NCBI GenBank assembly: GCA_035549195.1
Contig: DASZRK010000015.1
Location: 20,094-84,093, forward strand
Reading direction: 5' to 3'
Length of the DNA: 64,000 nt
DNA from: a bacterium
GTDB taxonomy: Bacteria > Oederibacteriota > Muellerivitia > Muellerivitales > Muellerivitaceae
Part shown: one piece after another, positions 1-12,036 of the stretch
Position numbering within the stretch: the stretch's first letter is position 1
How the letters are laid out: each line of letters opens with the position of its first letter
Notes under the pieces: model-generated
Told to the model about the DNA's origin: nothing
What the model saw: the letters and a program-made list of their open reading frames with translations, nothing else
Databases searched by the model: none
Made by a program: the position numbers and the translations under genes

Positions 1-45
1 AAAAGGGCTAACCTCGCCGGGTTAACCCTGCCGATCAAAATAAGG

Positions 46-77
46 AAAGGACCGGCCCTCTCAGGCCGGTCCTTTTT
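46..77 (-). terminator. Intrinsic terminator downstream of the first amt gene
   Basis: A perfect 12-bp stem (46-57 with 64-75) closes a 6-nt loop. On the minus strand it is followed by a T-rich stretch, and on the plus strand by five T, so it may work in both directions. It lies 16 nt beyond the stop codon of the ammonium transporter. A second, imperfect hairpin at 4-27 may belong to a gene outside the window. Confidence 0.8.
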
Positions 78-93
78 CCCTTGTCCGAACTCC

Positions 94-1551
94 TCAGCCC
101 TTCTTCAACATCATCTCAGGATAAGCCAACTCACCGTGCTCCCCGATATCCAGACCTTCGGTCTCTTCATCGGCCGACACACGCAACCCCATGACCATCT
201 TGATGAGGAACCAGGAGACACAGCTGATGGCGAAGACGAACACGGCGACAGCCACGATCCCTTCCAATTGGACCATCAAGAGACCAGACCCGCCTCCCAG
301 GAACAACCCGTAACCAGGAGAACCAGCCAGGACCAGGTCCTTGGCGCCGAAGAGGCCCACCGAAAGGGTGCCCCACACGCCGTTGACCATGTGGACGGAG
401 ACCGCACCGACCGGATCATCGATCTTGATCTTATCGAAGAAGATGACCGCAAGGACCACTAGGACCCCGGCGATCAGTCCGATGATGGCGGAGCTTCCAA
501 CGCTCACGAAAGCGCAGGGGGCCGTGATGGCCACCAAACCGGCCAAGCAACCGTTGATGGTCATGCCCAGCGAGGGCTTACCCATCAGGAGGGCCGTCAT
601 GAAGGTGGCGGCCAAAGCGCCCATGGCGGCGGCGGTGTTGGTCGTCACGCAAATGCGGGCCATGGCGGTCGGATCGGCGGCCATGGTGGACCCGGGGTTG
701 AACCCGAACCAGCCCAGCCAGAGGATCAGGCAGCCCAAAGTGGCCGTCGACATGTTGTGGGCGGGGAGGGTATTGGCCGACCCGTCCTTGTTGTACTTCC
801 CGATGCGGGGCCCGAGGATCAGGGCGCCGGCCAAAGCGGCCCAACCGCCGACCGAGTGCACGACCGTGGAGCCGGCGAAGTCATGGAAGAGCTTCCCGCC
901 CAACCAGCCGCCGCCCCAGATCCAGTGCCCGGTGATGGGATAGATGATCCCGACCAGGATGAAGGAGAACACGATGAAGGAGAAGTACTTGATGCGCTCC
1001 GCCACGGCCCCCGAAACGATGGTGGCCGCCGTTCCGGCGAACACCAATTGGAAGAAGAACTTGGCCCAGAGCGGGGTCGAGGTCCAATTGATGGAACTAT
1101 AGTCCCCTTGATAGGCCGCGCCCGTGGCAGGGCTGTTATCGGCGCCGCCCACGAGCCAGAGGCCGCTGGTCCCGATGAATCCGTTACCGTTTCCGAACAT
1201 CAGCCCCCATCCCAGCACCCAGAAGGAGATACTGGAGACGGCGAAAACGATGAAGTTCTTGGACAGGATGTTGACCGTATTCTTGGTGCGGCACATCCCC
1301 GATTCGACCAAGGCGAAACCGGCGTTCATCCAGAACACCAGCATGGCGGTGATCAGGGTCCAGATGGTATCCGCGGCCACCTTCAGGCTGGTGGCTTGGT
1401 CTCCCAAGGCCTTGACCGTGTCCGCCATCGAAGGCGTCGGCGCGGGGGTCGCTGCCGCGGCCTGTGCATGCACGAGCACAGGGACGGCGAGCGTCATGAG
1501 GCCCAAAAGAAGAAGACCCATGACCCCCCCTTTTTTAATTTTGGAAAACAT
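94..1551 (-). CDS. amt: Ammonium transporter (Amt family), copy 1
   Basis: Inner-membrane ammonium channel, 485 aa. A cleavable signal peptide (about residues 1-30, ending in VLVHAQA) and an Ala/Pro-rich linker precede the 11-helix Amt fold. The twin pore histidines are visible in STVVHSVGG and DPVGAVSVHMVNG, and the family signature LVAITAPCAFV is present. I chose the ATG at 1551 because GGAGG lies 8 nt upstream; an in-frame ATG 87 nt further upstream lacks this support. The C-terminal tail ends in the usual cytosolic segment (GLDIGEHGELAYPE). It shares blocks such as GPRIGKYNKDGSAN with copy 3 (39847-41523) and is less like copy 2. A sigma-54 promoter stands upstream, so nitrogen-limitation control is likely. 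Confidence 0.95.
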   Translation of the reverse strand: MFSKIKKGGVMGLLLLGLMTLAVPVLVHAQAAAATPAPTPSMADTVKALGDQATSLKVAADTIWTLITAMLVFWMNAGFALVESGMCRTKNTVNILSKNFIVFAVSSISFWVLGWGLMFGNGNGFIGTSGLWLVGGADNSPATGAAYQGDYSSINWTSTPLWAKFFFQLVFAGTAATIVSGAVAERIKYFSFIVFSFILVGIIYPITGHWIWGGGWLGGKLFHDFAGSTVVHSVGGWAALAGALILGPRIGKYNKDGSANTLPAHNMSTATLGCLILWLGWFGFNPGSTMAADPTAMARICVTTNTAAAMGALAATFMTALLMGKPSLGMTINGCLAGLVAITAPCAFVSVGSSAIIGLIAGVLVVLAVIFFDKIKIDDPVGAVSVHMVNGVWGTLSVGLFGAKDLVLAGSPGYGLFLGGGSGLLMVQLEGIVAVAVFVFAISCVSWFLIKMVMGLRVSADEETEGLDIGEHGELAYPEMMLKKG

Positions 1552-1678
1552 AACTCGCTCCTCCTTGCTTGATTTAAAGCGATCGGCAACCTTCACCGGT
1601 AAGACGACCCCGCAAGTGAAGGCAAACTTCCCGAACAAATGCGAAACATAAAAAGACCCAACGGTTCACCCCTTAAAA

Positions 1679-1693
1679 GCAAACCTTGTGCCA
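1679..1693 (-). promoter_or_regulatory. Sigma-54 (-24/-12) promoter of amt copy 1
   Basis: On the minus strand the site reads TGGCACAAGGTTTGC, matching the sigma-54 consensus (TGGCAC, 5 nt, TTGC) at every defined position with the required GG-N10-GC spacing. It lies about 130 nt upstream of the amt start. The 425-bp region 1552-1976 between amt and the antiporter otherwise holds no gene I can support; it becomes AT-rich around 1770-1830, where activator sites could lie. Confidence 0.85.
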
Positions 1694-1976
1694 CCCGTAA
1701 ACAGAACGTAAAGACCCGCCGGAGCTCGAAACTAAGCTGGTTTCGGGCGAAAAAACGGAAGCCCAAGCTTTCAAACAAATCTACATATTTGTACCCAATA
1801 CAAAATTGATGTGTTGAAAACGGATTTTGTCCTCCTATCCCCTTTTGGTGGGATGAAAAGAGGCCGTCCATCCCTTTCCGGGCGGTTGGGCCCATCCTTC
1901 GGCCCCAAGTCCCTCCCCTGGTCCTTCTCGCGGCCCAAAACCTTGCCCTGTTCCCATTTCCCTCAATAATGGGACC

Positions 1977-4091
1977 ATGAACGAATCGTTCCTCTTCCTC
2001 CAAGACTTGGCCCTGGTGCTTTGCGTGGGCGCGGTCACCACCCTTCTTTTCCACTGGCTCAAACAACCCACCGTATTGGGTTACCTTTTAGCCGGACTCT
2101 TGGTCGGCCCCCATGTCCCCCTTCCCCTCCTCGCGCACGAAGGGACCGTTCGGACCCTGTCCGAACTCGGGGTCATCCTGGTCATGTTCTCGATCGGCCT
2201 GGAATTCAGCATTCCCCGCTTCCTCAAGGTGCTGCCGACCGCCGGCCTTACCGCGGTCATCGAGATCTCGCTGATGGCTTGGCTGGGCTATATGGCCGCC
2301 CGTCTCTTGGGTTGGAGCCCAATGGAATCCCTTTTCGCCGGCGCGATCGTTTCCCTTCCCAGCACCATGGTGGCCACCAAAGCGCTCGCCGACCGGTATC
2401 CCAATCCCCAATTGGACCGGGTCATCGTCGGGATCCTGGTGGTCCAGGACTTCGTTTCGGTCCTTCTCCTGGCCGTCCTGACCCCTTTGGCCGAAGGGGC
2501 CAAACTTTCCCTGAGCGGTCTTTTGATGACCTGCGGTAGCCTCATCGGGTTCCTGGGCCTTCTCTTCGGCCTGGGTTACCTCATCATCCCCCGATTCATC
2601 CGGGCCATGGTGGCCCAGCGCAACTCGGAAACATTGCTGGTGGCCACCGTCGGCCTTTGCTTCGCCATGGCGCTCCTCGCCCGGGAAGGCGGCTATTCGG
2701 TCGCCTTGGGGGCTTTCCTGGCCGGGATGCTGGTGGCTGAGTCGGGTGCCATCCATACCATCGGCCGCCTGATCCACCCTTTGAGGGACATGTTCGCGGC
2801 CGTCTTCTTCGTTTCCGTCGGGATGCTGGTGGATCCGGCGGTGCTGCGGGAGCACTGGGGCTCGGTCCTTCTCTTTTCCGGACTGGTGGTCGGGGGACAG
2901 ATCCTGACGGTCTCGGTGGGGACCTTCCTGAGCGGCAAACCGCTGAAGACGGCCCTGCAGGCGGCCATGGCGCTCACCCAGATCGGAGAGTTCTCCTTCA
3001 TCATCGCCCAGATCGGCGTCTCCCACGGCGTGGTCCGCGGATTCCTCTATGACGTGACCGTAGCGGTCGCGGTGGTCACGGCTTTCACCACGCCGCTCCT
3101 GCTCCGGGCCGCCGAACCTTTTTCCCGGTTCGTGGACAGCCACCTGCCCAAGCCCTTGCAGACCTTCACCGCCCTTTACGGTTCCTGGCTGGACGAGATC
3201 CGGAACGAAGGGGAGGGGGGCAAAACGGTCTGGCGTCGCACCCGGCGCATGGCCTGGAGGCTGGTCCTGGACACCTTCATCCTGGCGGTCGTCATCATCA
3301 CCACCTCGGCCACCATCCAGCACTGGATCCCCTGGCTGGTCTCCCATTGGGGCTTTCCGGGCCAATGGGCCAAGATGATCCTGGCGACCACCGGCCTGGT
3401 CCTGAGCCTCCCCTTCTTCCTCGGCGTGGTCCGGACGGCCCGGACCATGGGCGGGCTCATCGCCGCGGCGGCGGTGCGGCCTTCCCACGAAGGGGAACTG
3501 GACCTGGGCCTGGCCCCCCGCCGGGCCCTGACGCTCGCCTTGCAATTGGGGATCGTTTTCGCGGTGGGATTCCCCCTCCTGGCCCTCACCCAGCCCTTCC
3601 TGCCCTTCGGTTATAGTCCGTTGATCTTCTTCATCCTGTTGACCGTCCTGGGGGTCGTCTTCTGGAAGAGCGCCGTCAACCTGCAGGATCACCTGCGGGC
3701 CGGCGCCCAGATGGTGGCCGAGGCCCTGTCCCACCGGGCCCCCATCAACCAGGAAGTCCTTTTGGAGGAGATCAACACCATGGCGCCCGGGATCGGGGCA
3801 CCGACCTCCATGCGGATGGAACCGGGTTGTCCCTCCATCGGGAAAAGGCTGGGGGACCTGAACCTCAGGCTCCTGACCGGGGCCAGCATCATCGCCATCA
3901 ACCGGGGGGAAGAGCGCATCCTGATGCCATCCGGCAAGGAGACCCTTCAAGTGGGGGACAATCTGGTCCTGGTGGGAAGCCAGGAGGCGGTCTTCCTGGC
4001 CAAGGGCCTGCTCCGCAATCCCACCGGCTCCGTCGCCGTTAAAGCGTCCGGGGGCCCTCCCCCTTCTTCCGATAGACCTTCCGGCCAATAA
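1977..4091 (+). CDS. Kef-type cation/proton antiporter with C-terminal RCK_C domain
   Basis: A 704-aa inner-membrane monovalent cation:proton antiporter of the CPA2 family. Residues about 1-385 carry the Na/H exchanger fold (FSIGLEFSIPRF, LPSTMVATKAL, VVQDFVSVLLLAVL). Residues about 425-560 add further membrane segments not found in classical KefB/KefC. Residues about 605-685 form a TrkA-C/RCK_C domain ending in VGDNLVLVGSQEAVFLAKG. The NAD-binding RCK_N domain is absent, so gating is probably by a ligand of RCK_C; c-di-AMP is one known ligand of such domains, and a c-di-AMP riboswitch occurs elsewhere in the window (inference). The last 35 codons are duplicated as a relic at 7216-7339. Confidence 0.9.
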   Translation: MNESFLFLQDLALVLCVGAVTTLLFHWLKQPTVLGYLLAGLLVGPHVPLPLLAHEGTVRTLSELGVILVMFSIGLEFSIPRFLKVLPTAGLTAVIEISLMAWLGYMAARLLGWSPMESLFAGAIVSLPSTMVATKALADRYPNPQLDRVIVGILVVQDFVSVLLLAVLTPLAEGAKLSLSGLLMTCGSLIGFLGLLFGLGYLIIPRFIRAMVAQRNSETLLVATVGLCFAMALLAREGGYSVALGAFLAGMLVAESGAIHTIGRLIHPLRDMFAAVFFVSVGMLVDPAVLREHWGSVLLFSGLVVGGQILTVSVGTFLSGKPLKTALQAAMALTQIGEFSFIIAQIGVSHGVVRGFLYDVTVAVAVVTAFTTPLLLRAAEPFSRFVDSHLPKPLQTFTALYGSWLDEIRNEGEGGKTVWRRTRRMAWRLVLDTFILAVVIITTSATIQHWIPWLVSHWGFPGQWAKMILATTGLVLSLPFFLGVVRTARTMGGLIAAAAVRPSHEGELDLGLAPRRALTLALQLGIVFAVGFPLLALTQPFLPFGYSPLIFFILLTVLGVVFWKSAVNLQDHLRAGAQMVAEALSHRAPINQEVLLEEINTMAPGIGAPTSMRMEPGCPSIGKRLGDLNLRLLTGASIIAINRGEERILMPSGKETLQVGDNLVLVGSQEAVFLAKGLLRNPTGSVAVKASGGPPPSSDRPSGQ

Positions 4092-4161
4092 GGATGTGGG
4101 CGGCCAAGAGGACAGCCCGGGCCAGGCCCAGGACCCGACGGGAAACACCGGCAAGGGCCCG
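4039..4161 (-). pseudogene. Relic 3' end of an unknown membrane-protein gene, convergent with kef
   Basis: On the minus strand a 40-codon open stretch between two stops encodes a hydrophobic segment followed by a basic tail (VLLAAHILIGRKVYRKK). There is no start codon with a ribosome site. A similar segment (LLAVHILLGRKAIKKK) is readable on the minus strand at about 7165-7218, again next to kef-tail sequence. This suggests a shared gene end that has decayed at both places. I do not recognise the parent family. It overlaps the end of the antiporter gene, so chance similarity is possible. Confidence 0.3.
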
Positions 4162-4210
4162 CTACGGTTCATCGCGGAGGTCCACCCCAGACCGACCCGT
4201 GCAGGGACTT

Positions 4211-4714
4211 TTATTTGCTTCCCCGGCTCACCATGAGTTGAAGGTCCTCCAAGAGGCTCTGCAGGTCCTCCTCGTGCTCCACCTCCTGCTCGAGGATGGT
4301 CAGGGCGATGTTGTAGGTCACCATGTCCTTGTCCTTGGTGAAATCCATTAAGCCTTTGTAGATGCTGATGGCGCATTGCTCCCCGCGGATGTTCTGGTCC
4401 AGGAGTTGGGCCACGTAGGGGTCCTCTGGGGCGTCGTACTTACAAGGACTCAGGTCGAGCCAGCCCTTGGGAGAGAGGATCGGCGTGCCGCCCAATTGGA
4501 GGATCCGTCCCGATACCAGGGTCGCGTGATTGAGCTCCTCGGTGGCATGGAGGTTCAGTTCGGCCGCGACGGCGTCCTTCATGGGCCCCTTGATGACCTT
4601 GGCCCCGACCCAGTATTGATAGTAGGCCAGCCATTCACTGGCGTAGGCCTGGTTCAACAGCTTGAGGATCTGGTCCACCTCGACCCCGACGATCTCACGG
4701 CCACGTGTTCCCAT
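4211..4714 (-). CDS. Ferritin-like (bacterioferritin/Dps-type) iron-storage protein
   Basis: A 167-aa cytoplasmic four-helix protein of the ferritin-like superfamily. Di-iron ligand motifs are visible: a Glu in ASEWLAYYQYW, ExxH in EELNHA, a Glu in NIRGEQCAI and ExxH in EVEHEED. It probably oxidises and stores iron, or detoxifies peroxide with iron. I chose the ATG at 4714 because AAGGAG lies 6 nt upstream. It is divergent from katG, with about 220 bp between the two starts, which fits a shared oxidative-stress or iron response; I could not identify a PerR or OxyR site there. Confidence 0.85.
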   Translation of the reverse strand: MGTRGREIVGVEVDQILKLLNQAYASEWLAYYQYWVGAKVIKGPMKDAVAAELNLHATEELNHATLVSGRILQLGGTPILSPKGWLDLSPCKYDAPEDPYVAQLLDQNIRGEQCAISIYKGLMDFTKDKDMVTYNIALTILEQEVEHEEDLQSLLEDLQLMVSRGSK

Positions 4715-4749
4715 TTTCGGCTCCTTTTTGGTCCTTCTGGTCCTTTTAG

Positions 4750-7110
<2,361 letters not shown>

Positions 7111-7159
7111 GGAAAGGGACGCCCAAGCCCCGAAAGGGGCCGGGGTTGAACCTTCCCCG

Positions 7160-7218
7160 ACCCCGCCTTCTTCTTGATGGCCTTTCGGCCCAGGAGGATA
7201 TGGACCGCCAGGAGCGGG
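7160..7218 (-). pseudogene. Second relic of the membrane-protein tail seen at 4039-4161
   Basis: The minus strand encodes LLAVHILLGRKAIKKK, similar in sequence and DNA to the segment at 4039-4161. It has no start and joins directly to the kef-tail relic at about 7218. Just upstream on the plus strand, at 7127-7140, there is a GCCCC-GAAA-GGGGC hairpin after katG without a T-run. Confidence 0.3.
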
Positions 7219-7339
7219 GGATATCGTGGTATTGGTGGGGACCTACGAGTTGGTCTTCCTGGCCAAGGGCCTGCTCCGCAACCCCAGCGGGTCCGTGGCC
7301 GCCAAAGCGGCCAGCTTGTCTCCGCCGAAAGTTCCTTAG
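7216..7339 (+). pseudogene. Truncated relic of a second Kef-type antiporter (last ~38 codons)
   Basis: An open frame ending in TAG at 7337-7339 encodes DIVVLVGTYELVFLAKG and the rest of an antiporter C-terminus. It parallels the RCK_C end of the intact gene (DNLVLVGSQEAVFLAKG) and includes a stretch of about 30 identical nucleotides. All upstream sequence of a kef gene is missing. The stop overlaps the stop of the convergent PepSY gene by two bases, as expected if a complete kef paralogue once ended here. Confidence 0.7.
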
Positions 7340-8475
7340 GAAGAACGCCAACGCCGCCAGGCCATGGCCAGTCCGGTCCAGACCATCCAGACCGTCCCTA
7401 AGGCCGCGAAAGCTGTCAGGGTCTGTCCGGGAAAACCGAGAGCCTCCCCGATGTGGAGGGGTTTCATCAAACCCCTCAGCTTCCGGCCCGCCTTTTGTTC
7501 GGCGTAAGGTTCCCACTTGGCCACTGCGGCCGTATCCGGTTCCAGGCTCAGGACCGAACGGCGGTAGGGGGAATCGCCCTCCTGGATGAAGGACATGACC
7601 TTATCGCCTTCCTTGCGCGGCAGGCGCAGGCTAATGGCCCGCCAACCCGGGGACTGGATCTTTGCCGCGGTCGCCCAGGCGTCCCATCCGGCGGCTTGGG
7701 CCCCTTTGTCCCGCCGGATCCGCGATGGACGATGGTCTTCTTTGCGGACTTCCGCTCCCGGCCCTTTCCCTTCCGTCGTCGGCAGCATCGCTTGACGATG
7801 GGGCGGAGGGGCGTCCCCTGTCAGGCGGTAAAGCAGGTCATTGGCCCAGTCATAGGACATCACCACGCCGGTACCGGTAATGACGACCAGGATCCAGGAG
7901 ATCCAGAACCCCAAGACGTTATGTTGGTTCCAGTCCCGGGCCTTGGCCGTGAGGCCCGGCTTGAACTTCAGGACCGCTTTGCCCGATCGGGGCCACCAAA
8001 GATAAAGCCCGCTCAGGACCATGAAAAGGAAGACCAGGTTGACGGCCGCCTTGAACTGGTGGGCCCTCTCCTTGGCCGGACCCTCGGTCATCCCGAACCA
8101 CCGGTGCAGTCCTTCCACGGTCCGGAAGAACGAACGGACGACCGGCGCACCAGGCCCCAACACCTTTCCCGTATAGGGATCGACATAAACGACCTCATCC
8201 TTTCCCAGGTTGAAGAGAACAGCCGACCGTGAGTCGCTCGAAAGGGTCAACCCCGACACATTGGCCTCTTTTCCTTCCGTGGCCTTAGCGGCCAATAGGT
8301 CGAGGGACAAGCGGGCGACCCCTGGCAGGGTCTCGACCCGCGACTGGCCCCGTTCCGTGAAGTCCGTCACCTGTTGCCGGAAAGTCAATAAGAACCCGGT
8401 GGCGGCGATCCAGGCGACCAACAACCCGGCCGTCACCCCCAAGGACAAATGGACCCAGAACAGGATCGGTCTCAT
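7336..8475 (-). CDS. PepSY-associated transmembrane protein (PiuB-like)
   Basis: A 379-aa inner-membrane protein with four or more helices and periplasmic PepSY-type domains. Visible features are the first helix ([20 protein letters not shown]), [11 protein letters not shown], a helix with [10 protein letters not shown], and a last helix ending in AWRRWRSS. Family members are linked to siderophore-iron uptake and are proposed ferric-siderophore reductases; that role is inferred here from the neighbours. The ATG at 8475 overlaps the stop of piuC (ATGA), indicating translational coupling. It is the last gene of the iron operon. Confidence 0.85.
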   Translation of the reverse strand: MRPILFWVHLSLGVTAGLLVAWIAATGFLLTFRQQVTDFTERGQSRVETLPGVARLSLDLLAAKATEGKEANVSGLTLSSDSRSAVLFNLGKDEVVYVDPYTGKVLGPGAPVVRSFFRTVEGLHRWFGMTEGPAKERAHQFKAAVNLVFLFMVLSGLYLWWPRSGKAVLKFKPGLTAKARDWNQHNVLGFWISWILVVITGTGVVMSYDWANDLLYRLTGDAPPPHRQAMLPTTEGKGPGAEVRKEDHRPSRIRRDKGAQAAGWDAWATAAKIQSPGWRAISLRLPRKEGDKVMSFIQEGDSPYRRSVLSLEPDTAAVAKWEPYAEQKAGRKLRGLMKPLHIGEALGFPGQTLTAFAALGTVWMVWTGLAMAWRRWRSS

Positions 8476-9152
8476 AACTCGGCCCACTTGCGCACCAGAT
8501 TGTGGTAAACGCCCGTCAATTGAATGGCCCCGGCACTCCCAGGATTTTCCCGGTGGACGCCCTGGATAGCCCGGTCCAAGTCGAACAAGAGGGTCCTCTC
8601 CCCATCATCCTTCACCATGCTTTGGACCCAAAAGAAAGAGGCGATCCGGGCTCCCCGCGTCACGGGCTTGACCTGGTGCAGGCTGGTGGCTGGATAGAGG
8701 ATCAAGTGCCCTGCCGGAAGCTTGATGGCATGGGCCCCATAAGTATCTTCCACCAGAAGTTCACCCCCGTCGTAATCGCCTGGTTCGCTCAGGAAAAGCG
8801 TACAGGAGACATCGGTACGCAGCCGATGTGGGGTCCCCGGGACCTGACGAATGGCGTTGTCTACATGGATCCCGAAGGACTGCCCACCCTCGTAGCGGTT
8901 GAAAAGCGGCGGGAAAACGTGCCGGGGCAGGGCCGCCGAAGTGAAGAGCGGATTCTGCGCCAAAGCCTTCAGGATGATCTCTCCGGCCTCCTGGACCGCC
9001 GGATTGTCTTGGAGCGCCTGTTGGTTGTCCTTGGCCAAGGCCGACTGATACCCGGCGGTCACCTTGCCGTCGGCCCATTCGGCCTTGTCCAGCAGGCCAC
9101 GGACTTTCGCCAGTTCTTCCGCGTCCAAAACACCCTGAATTTGGAGCAACAT
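8472..9152 (-). CDS. piuC: Fe(II)/2-oxoglutarate-dependent PKHD-type hydroxylase (PiuC/YbiX family)
   Basis: A 226-aa cytoplasmic dioxygenase of the PiuC/YbiX family, commonly encoded beside TonB-dependent siderophore receptors. The iron-binding facial triad is visible: His96 and Asp98 in GIHVDN, His159 in TSLHQVKP. A basic residue for 2-oxoglutarate follows in [10 protein letters not shown]. Length is normal for the family. AGGGAGG stands 5 nt upstream of the ATG. It starts 10 bp after the receptor gene and overlaps the PepSY gene at its end. The natural substrate of the family is not settled. Confidence 0.9.
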   Translation of the reverse strand: MLLQIQGVLDAEELAKVRGLLDKAEWADGKVTAGYQSALAKDNQQALQDNPAVQEAGEIILKALAQNPLFTSAALPRHVFPPLFNRYEGGQSFGIHVDNAIRQVPGTPHRLRTDVSCTLFLSEPGDYDGGELLVEDTYGAHAIKLPAGHLILYPATSLHQVKPVTRGARIASFFWVQSMVKDDGERTLLFDLDRAIQGVHRENPGSAGAIQLTGVYHNLVRKWAEL

Positions 9153-9162
9153 GCTTGCCTCC

Positions 9163-11673
9163 CTAGAACCTGTAACTCGTGGTCAGGACACCCGAGCGCC
9201 GGGTTCCCTCCACCCAGAAACCACCCTGGGTCCAATAGAGCGTGTCGCCCAGATTGTAGAGGTTCAACTGGACGTCCATTTCCTTCGTCAGGGGATAGGA
9301 CAGCATCCCGTTGAACACCAGGTAAGAGGGCAGCATGACCGGGACCGCGTCGGTGCGGATCGGCCATCCGCTGGAATAAGCCGCTCCCAACCCGACCTGG
9401 AGATGGAAGGGAAGTTCATAGGTTCCCCATAAGTTGACCGAATCCTCGGCCACCCCGCCTAATTTCCATCCAGCCTGGTTGGTGACGGACCCGCTGGCTG
9501 TACCTGTCCCGCTTAAAACCTGTCCGTTGAGGTACGTGTAACCGGCATAAAGGTTGAGGTATTCCACCGGAGACCCTTGGAAACCCACGCTGGCGCCATC
9601 CACCCGCTGGTTGCCGCCGTTGACCTGGGGCCCCGAGGGGTCATCGGGATTCGTCTCCAAGGCGTTCAGCATGTCGGTGCGGAAGACAGCCGCCGTGGCC
9701 GTCAGCTTCCCCGAGAACAGGTTCCACTTGGTCCCCATCTCATAGGAAAGGCTTTCCTGGGCCTGCGCGTTGGCTACCCGATTGATCGTGCTATAGGCCC
9801 CTCCCACGGCGGCCAGGCCTTGCGTGCTGGGCAGGTAGGAATCCCCTACCGAGGCGTAAAGGGTCCCGTTCTCCTCGGGCTTGTAGATCACCCCGGCGTG
9901 CCAACTCCACATCCCCTGGGAGGCGATGGGCACCACTGGGTTGTATTGCCACCCACCGGCGGTCGTGACCGCCCCGTCCAGGATGTTGTTCGGCTCGTAA
10001 TAATCGTAACGGACGCCTCCCGTCACCTGCCACTGCTTGTCCAACTTGATGGTATCCAGGGCGTAAGCCGCCAGGTCGTCAGCTTCCATTCGGACGGTAT
10101 TGGGTGAAAGGGTCACTGGCCCCGCGTAGGCATCGTTGGGATCCGGGCTACCGGTGATGGGCACGACCGGATCGACGAACTTCCAGTTGGGGCCCCCTCC
10201 TGCGTAATGGCCGAAGCTGGAGTACTGGTGGGCGTATTCAACGCCCCCGACCGCCGTATGCCCCAGTCCGGCCGTGTCGAATTTGGCCGTCAAGTCCAGT
10301 TGTTCATCCAGGGTCTGGTCGTCGGTCAGGTGGGTCTTGGTGCTTCGCACACCGTTGATGGGCGTATAGACCTCCACATCGGTGACGATGCGGTCCACGT
10401 AGGCATCCACATAGGACAACTGGTCCCTGAGGTCCAGCGCTGGCGATAATTTCTGCTCCCAGCGCACCCAGCCGCTGTTGACCGTCACCCGTTCGTGGTC
10501 CAGCCCCAAAAGACCATAATAAAGGGACGGATCCTCGGGCCCCGGGGGCGCGAACCGATTGGTTCCGCCGAAACTGGGCACACCGTAGTCGGGGGTATTG
10601 TCCTGCCGCAGGCTGTAGTAGTCGAAGGTCAGCTTGGTGTCCTGGCCCAACTTGAAGGAAAGGGAGGGCGCTAAGCCCCAGGCCTTGTTCTCGATATATT
10701 GGCGGCCGGCCACACCCGAGTCCTGCTGCATGACGTTCAACCGCAAGCCCGCCTCCTCTAACCCCGCCACATTCAAGGGCTGGTTGACGTCTGCGGTTCC
10801 ACGTTTGACGCCCGTCAAGACCCCGCCGTTGGCGGTCCCCGCGCTCAAGGAAACACTCGCGAAGGGTTTGGAGGCGTCAGGGTCCTTGCTGACGACGTTG
10901 ATGGTCCCACCGGTGGAGCCCCGGCCCGAATAGGACGAACTCGGACCCTGACTTACCTCCACATGGTCCACATCGAAGGTATCTCGGGTATAGTTCCCCG
11001 TGTCCCGGGTACCGTCGATGTACATGTCATCCTTCGCGCTGAAACCCCGGATATTGAAGCTGTCACCCGCCGGGGTCCCGCCTTCCCCGGCGTTCAAGGT
11101 AATGCCCGGAACATTCTGGAGGGCCTGGGCCAAGTTGGAACTTCCTTGGTCGCTCAGGAGGGCCTGGGGAACGATGGAAAGGGTCTGGGGAACGTCGATC
11201 AGCGGTCCCCCGTATTTGGGGGACGAAGCGGACTTGACCTGGTAATCCTTCTCCGAGCGCCCGATGACGGTGACCAAGGGCATGGAAGCGGCATCGCCGT
11301 CCATTTCGCCTCCCTCGCCCGCTGCCAGGGTCGTAGCCTCGACCGTGTTCGCCCTCGCCTCAACCACCGGTGTAGCCGCGCCTTTCTTCGAAGAAGCGGC
11401 CATGGCCTTGAGGGGTACCACCGTCAGGTAGCCCACCATGAAAGACCGCAAAACCCAGCGCTTCAAGAGGATCGCCGTTCGGGAAGCGTCAGCCAGGACC
11501 CGGACCACCTTTCGGAATGCCTCGGCCAAGTCCGCGGGGGCCGACAAGGCCGTCGTGGGTGCACCCATCCGGGACTCGCCTTCCAAAAGGGCCATCCGCA
11601 AGGAAAAAGGCGGCCTTTCCGGCACGTTCCATCCCCCGCTCATCTCGTTCTTGCTCCCCAATATCGTTTCCAT
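9163..11673 (-). CDS. TonB-dependent siderophore receptor (catecholate/Fiu-like)
   Basis: An 836-aa outer-membrane receptor. After the leader comes a TonB-box-like segment (MPLVTVIGR), the plug domain ([45 protein letters not shown]), and a 22-strand beta-barrel ending in a terminal Phe (TTSYRF). The start at 11673 has GGGAG 6 nt upstream. This places the hydrophobic export segment (about residues 75-92, ending AMA) unusually far from the N-terminus, so a later start is possible. It lies in the Fur-type iron operon and its uptake would be powered by the adjacent TonB-ExbB-ExbD. The substrate is inferred from family only. Confidence 0.9.
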   Translation of the reverse strand: METILGSKNEMSGGWNVPERPPFSLRMALLEGESRMGAPTTALSAPADLAEAFRKVVRVLADASRTAILLKRWVLRSFMVGYLTVVPLKAMAASSKKGAATPVVEARANTVEATTLAAGEGGEMDGDAASMPLVTVIGRSEKDYQVKSASSPKYGGPLIDVPQTLSIVPQALLSDQGSSNLAQALQNVPGITLNAGEGGTPAGDSFNIRGFSAKDDMYIDGTRDTGNYTRDTFDVDHVEVSQGPSSSYSGRGSTGGTINVVSKDPDASKPFASVSLSAGTANGGVLTGVKRGTADVNQPLNVAGLEEAGLRLNVMQQDSGVAGRQYIENKAWGLAPSLSFKLGQDTKLTFDYYSLRQDNTPDYGVPSFGGTNRFAPPGPEDPSLYYGLLGLDHERVTVNSGWVRWEQKLSPALDLRDQLSYVDAYVDRIVTDVEVYTPINGVRSTKTHLTDDQTLDEQLDLTAKFDTAGLGHTAVGGVEYAHQYSSFGHYAGGGPNWKFVDPVVPITGSPDPNDAYAGPVTLSPNTVRMEADDLAAYALDTIKLDKQWQVTGGVRYDYYEPNNILDGAVTTAGGWQYNPVVPIASQGMWSWHAGVIYKPEENGTLYASVGDSYLPSTQGLAAVGGAYSTINRVANAQAQESLSYEMGTKWNLFSGKLTATAAVFRTDMLNALETNPDDPSGPQVNGGNQRVDGASVGFQGSPVEYLNLYAGYTYLNGQVLSGTGTASGSVTNQAGWKLGGVAEDSVNLWGTYELPFHLQVGLGAAYSSGWPIRTDAVPVMLPSYLVFNGMLSYPLTKEMDVQLNLYNLGDTLYWTQGGFWVEGTRRSGVLTTSYRF

Positions 11674-11762
11674 GTTCTCTCCCGAGCTAAATGAATTGAT
11701 GTTCAGCTGGGTCATTTGTTTCGCCCATCCCTAGCTCCATCAAGGGCGTCCATCCACCGGCC

Positions 11763-12008
11763 TCAACAAGTTGGTTTGAAATCTTCCCAGGATTTTTCAC
11801 CGGTCAGTCTTCCCAATATCTCGGTAAGGGCAGGACGTCCTGCCGCACGGTCTTCGGGTACTGACCGGAATATCTTTTGCAGATCGGCCAGGTCCCGTGA
11901 GGAAAGCAGGAGCACTTTGTCCCGTACCCGCAGGGCCGAGCGACCGCACGTACAACGGGCCAACCCACACCCTCCCGCTTGGAGTTCCATGTCCGTTCGA
12001 TGACCCAT
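11763..12008 (-). CDS. Small cysteine-containing protein in the iron operon, unknown function
   Basis: An 81-aa protein I do not recognise. The N-terminal part has a cluster of three cysteines (CGLARCTC) and the protein ends with a fourth Cys. The middle (LLLSSRDLADLQKIF) is predicted helical. GAGGGGG lies 6 nt before the ATG at 12008, supporting translation. It sits between tonB and the receptor, 28 nt after tonB, in the same direction. Metal or haem binding is possible from the cysteines, but this is inference. Confidence 0.6.
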   Translation of the reverse strand: MGHRTDMELQAGGCGLARCTCGRSALRVRDKVLLLSSRDLADLQKIFRSVPEDRAAGRPALTEILGRLTGEKSWEDFKPTC

Positions 12009-12036
12009 TTCGTTCCCCCTCGACCTTGAATTCGCC

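Noticed and set aside
2088..4376. A 762-aa open frame antisense to the Kef gene, and similar long antisense frames over katG, amt copy 3, dnaX, metH and the GT2-YdjC fusion
   Set aside because: These follow from strong GC-rich codon bias on the opposite strand. Their products are low-complexity (Gly, Arg, Asp, His, Gln) and have no ribosome sites or domains.
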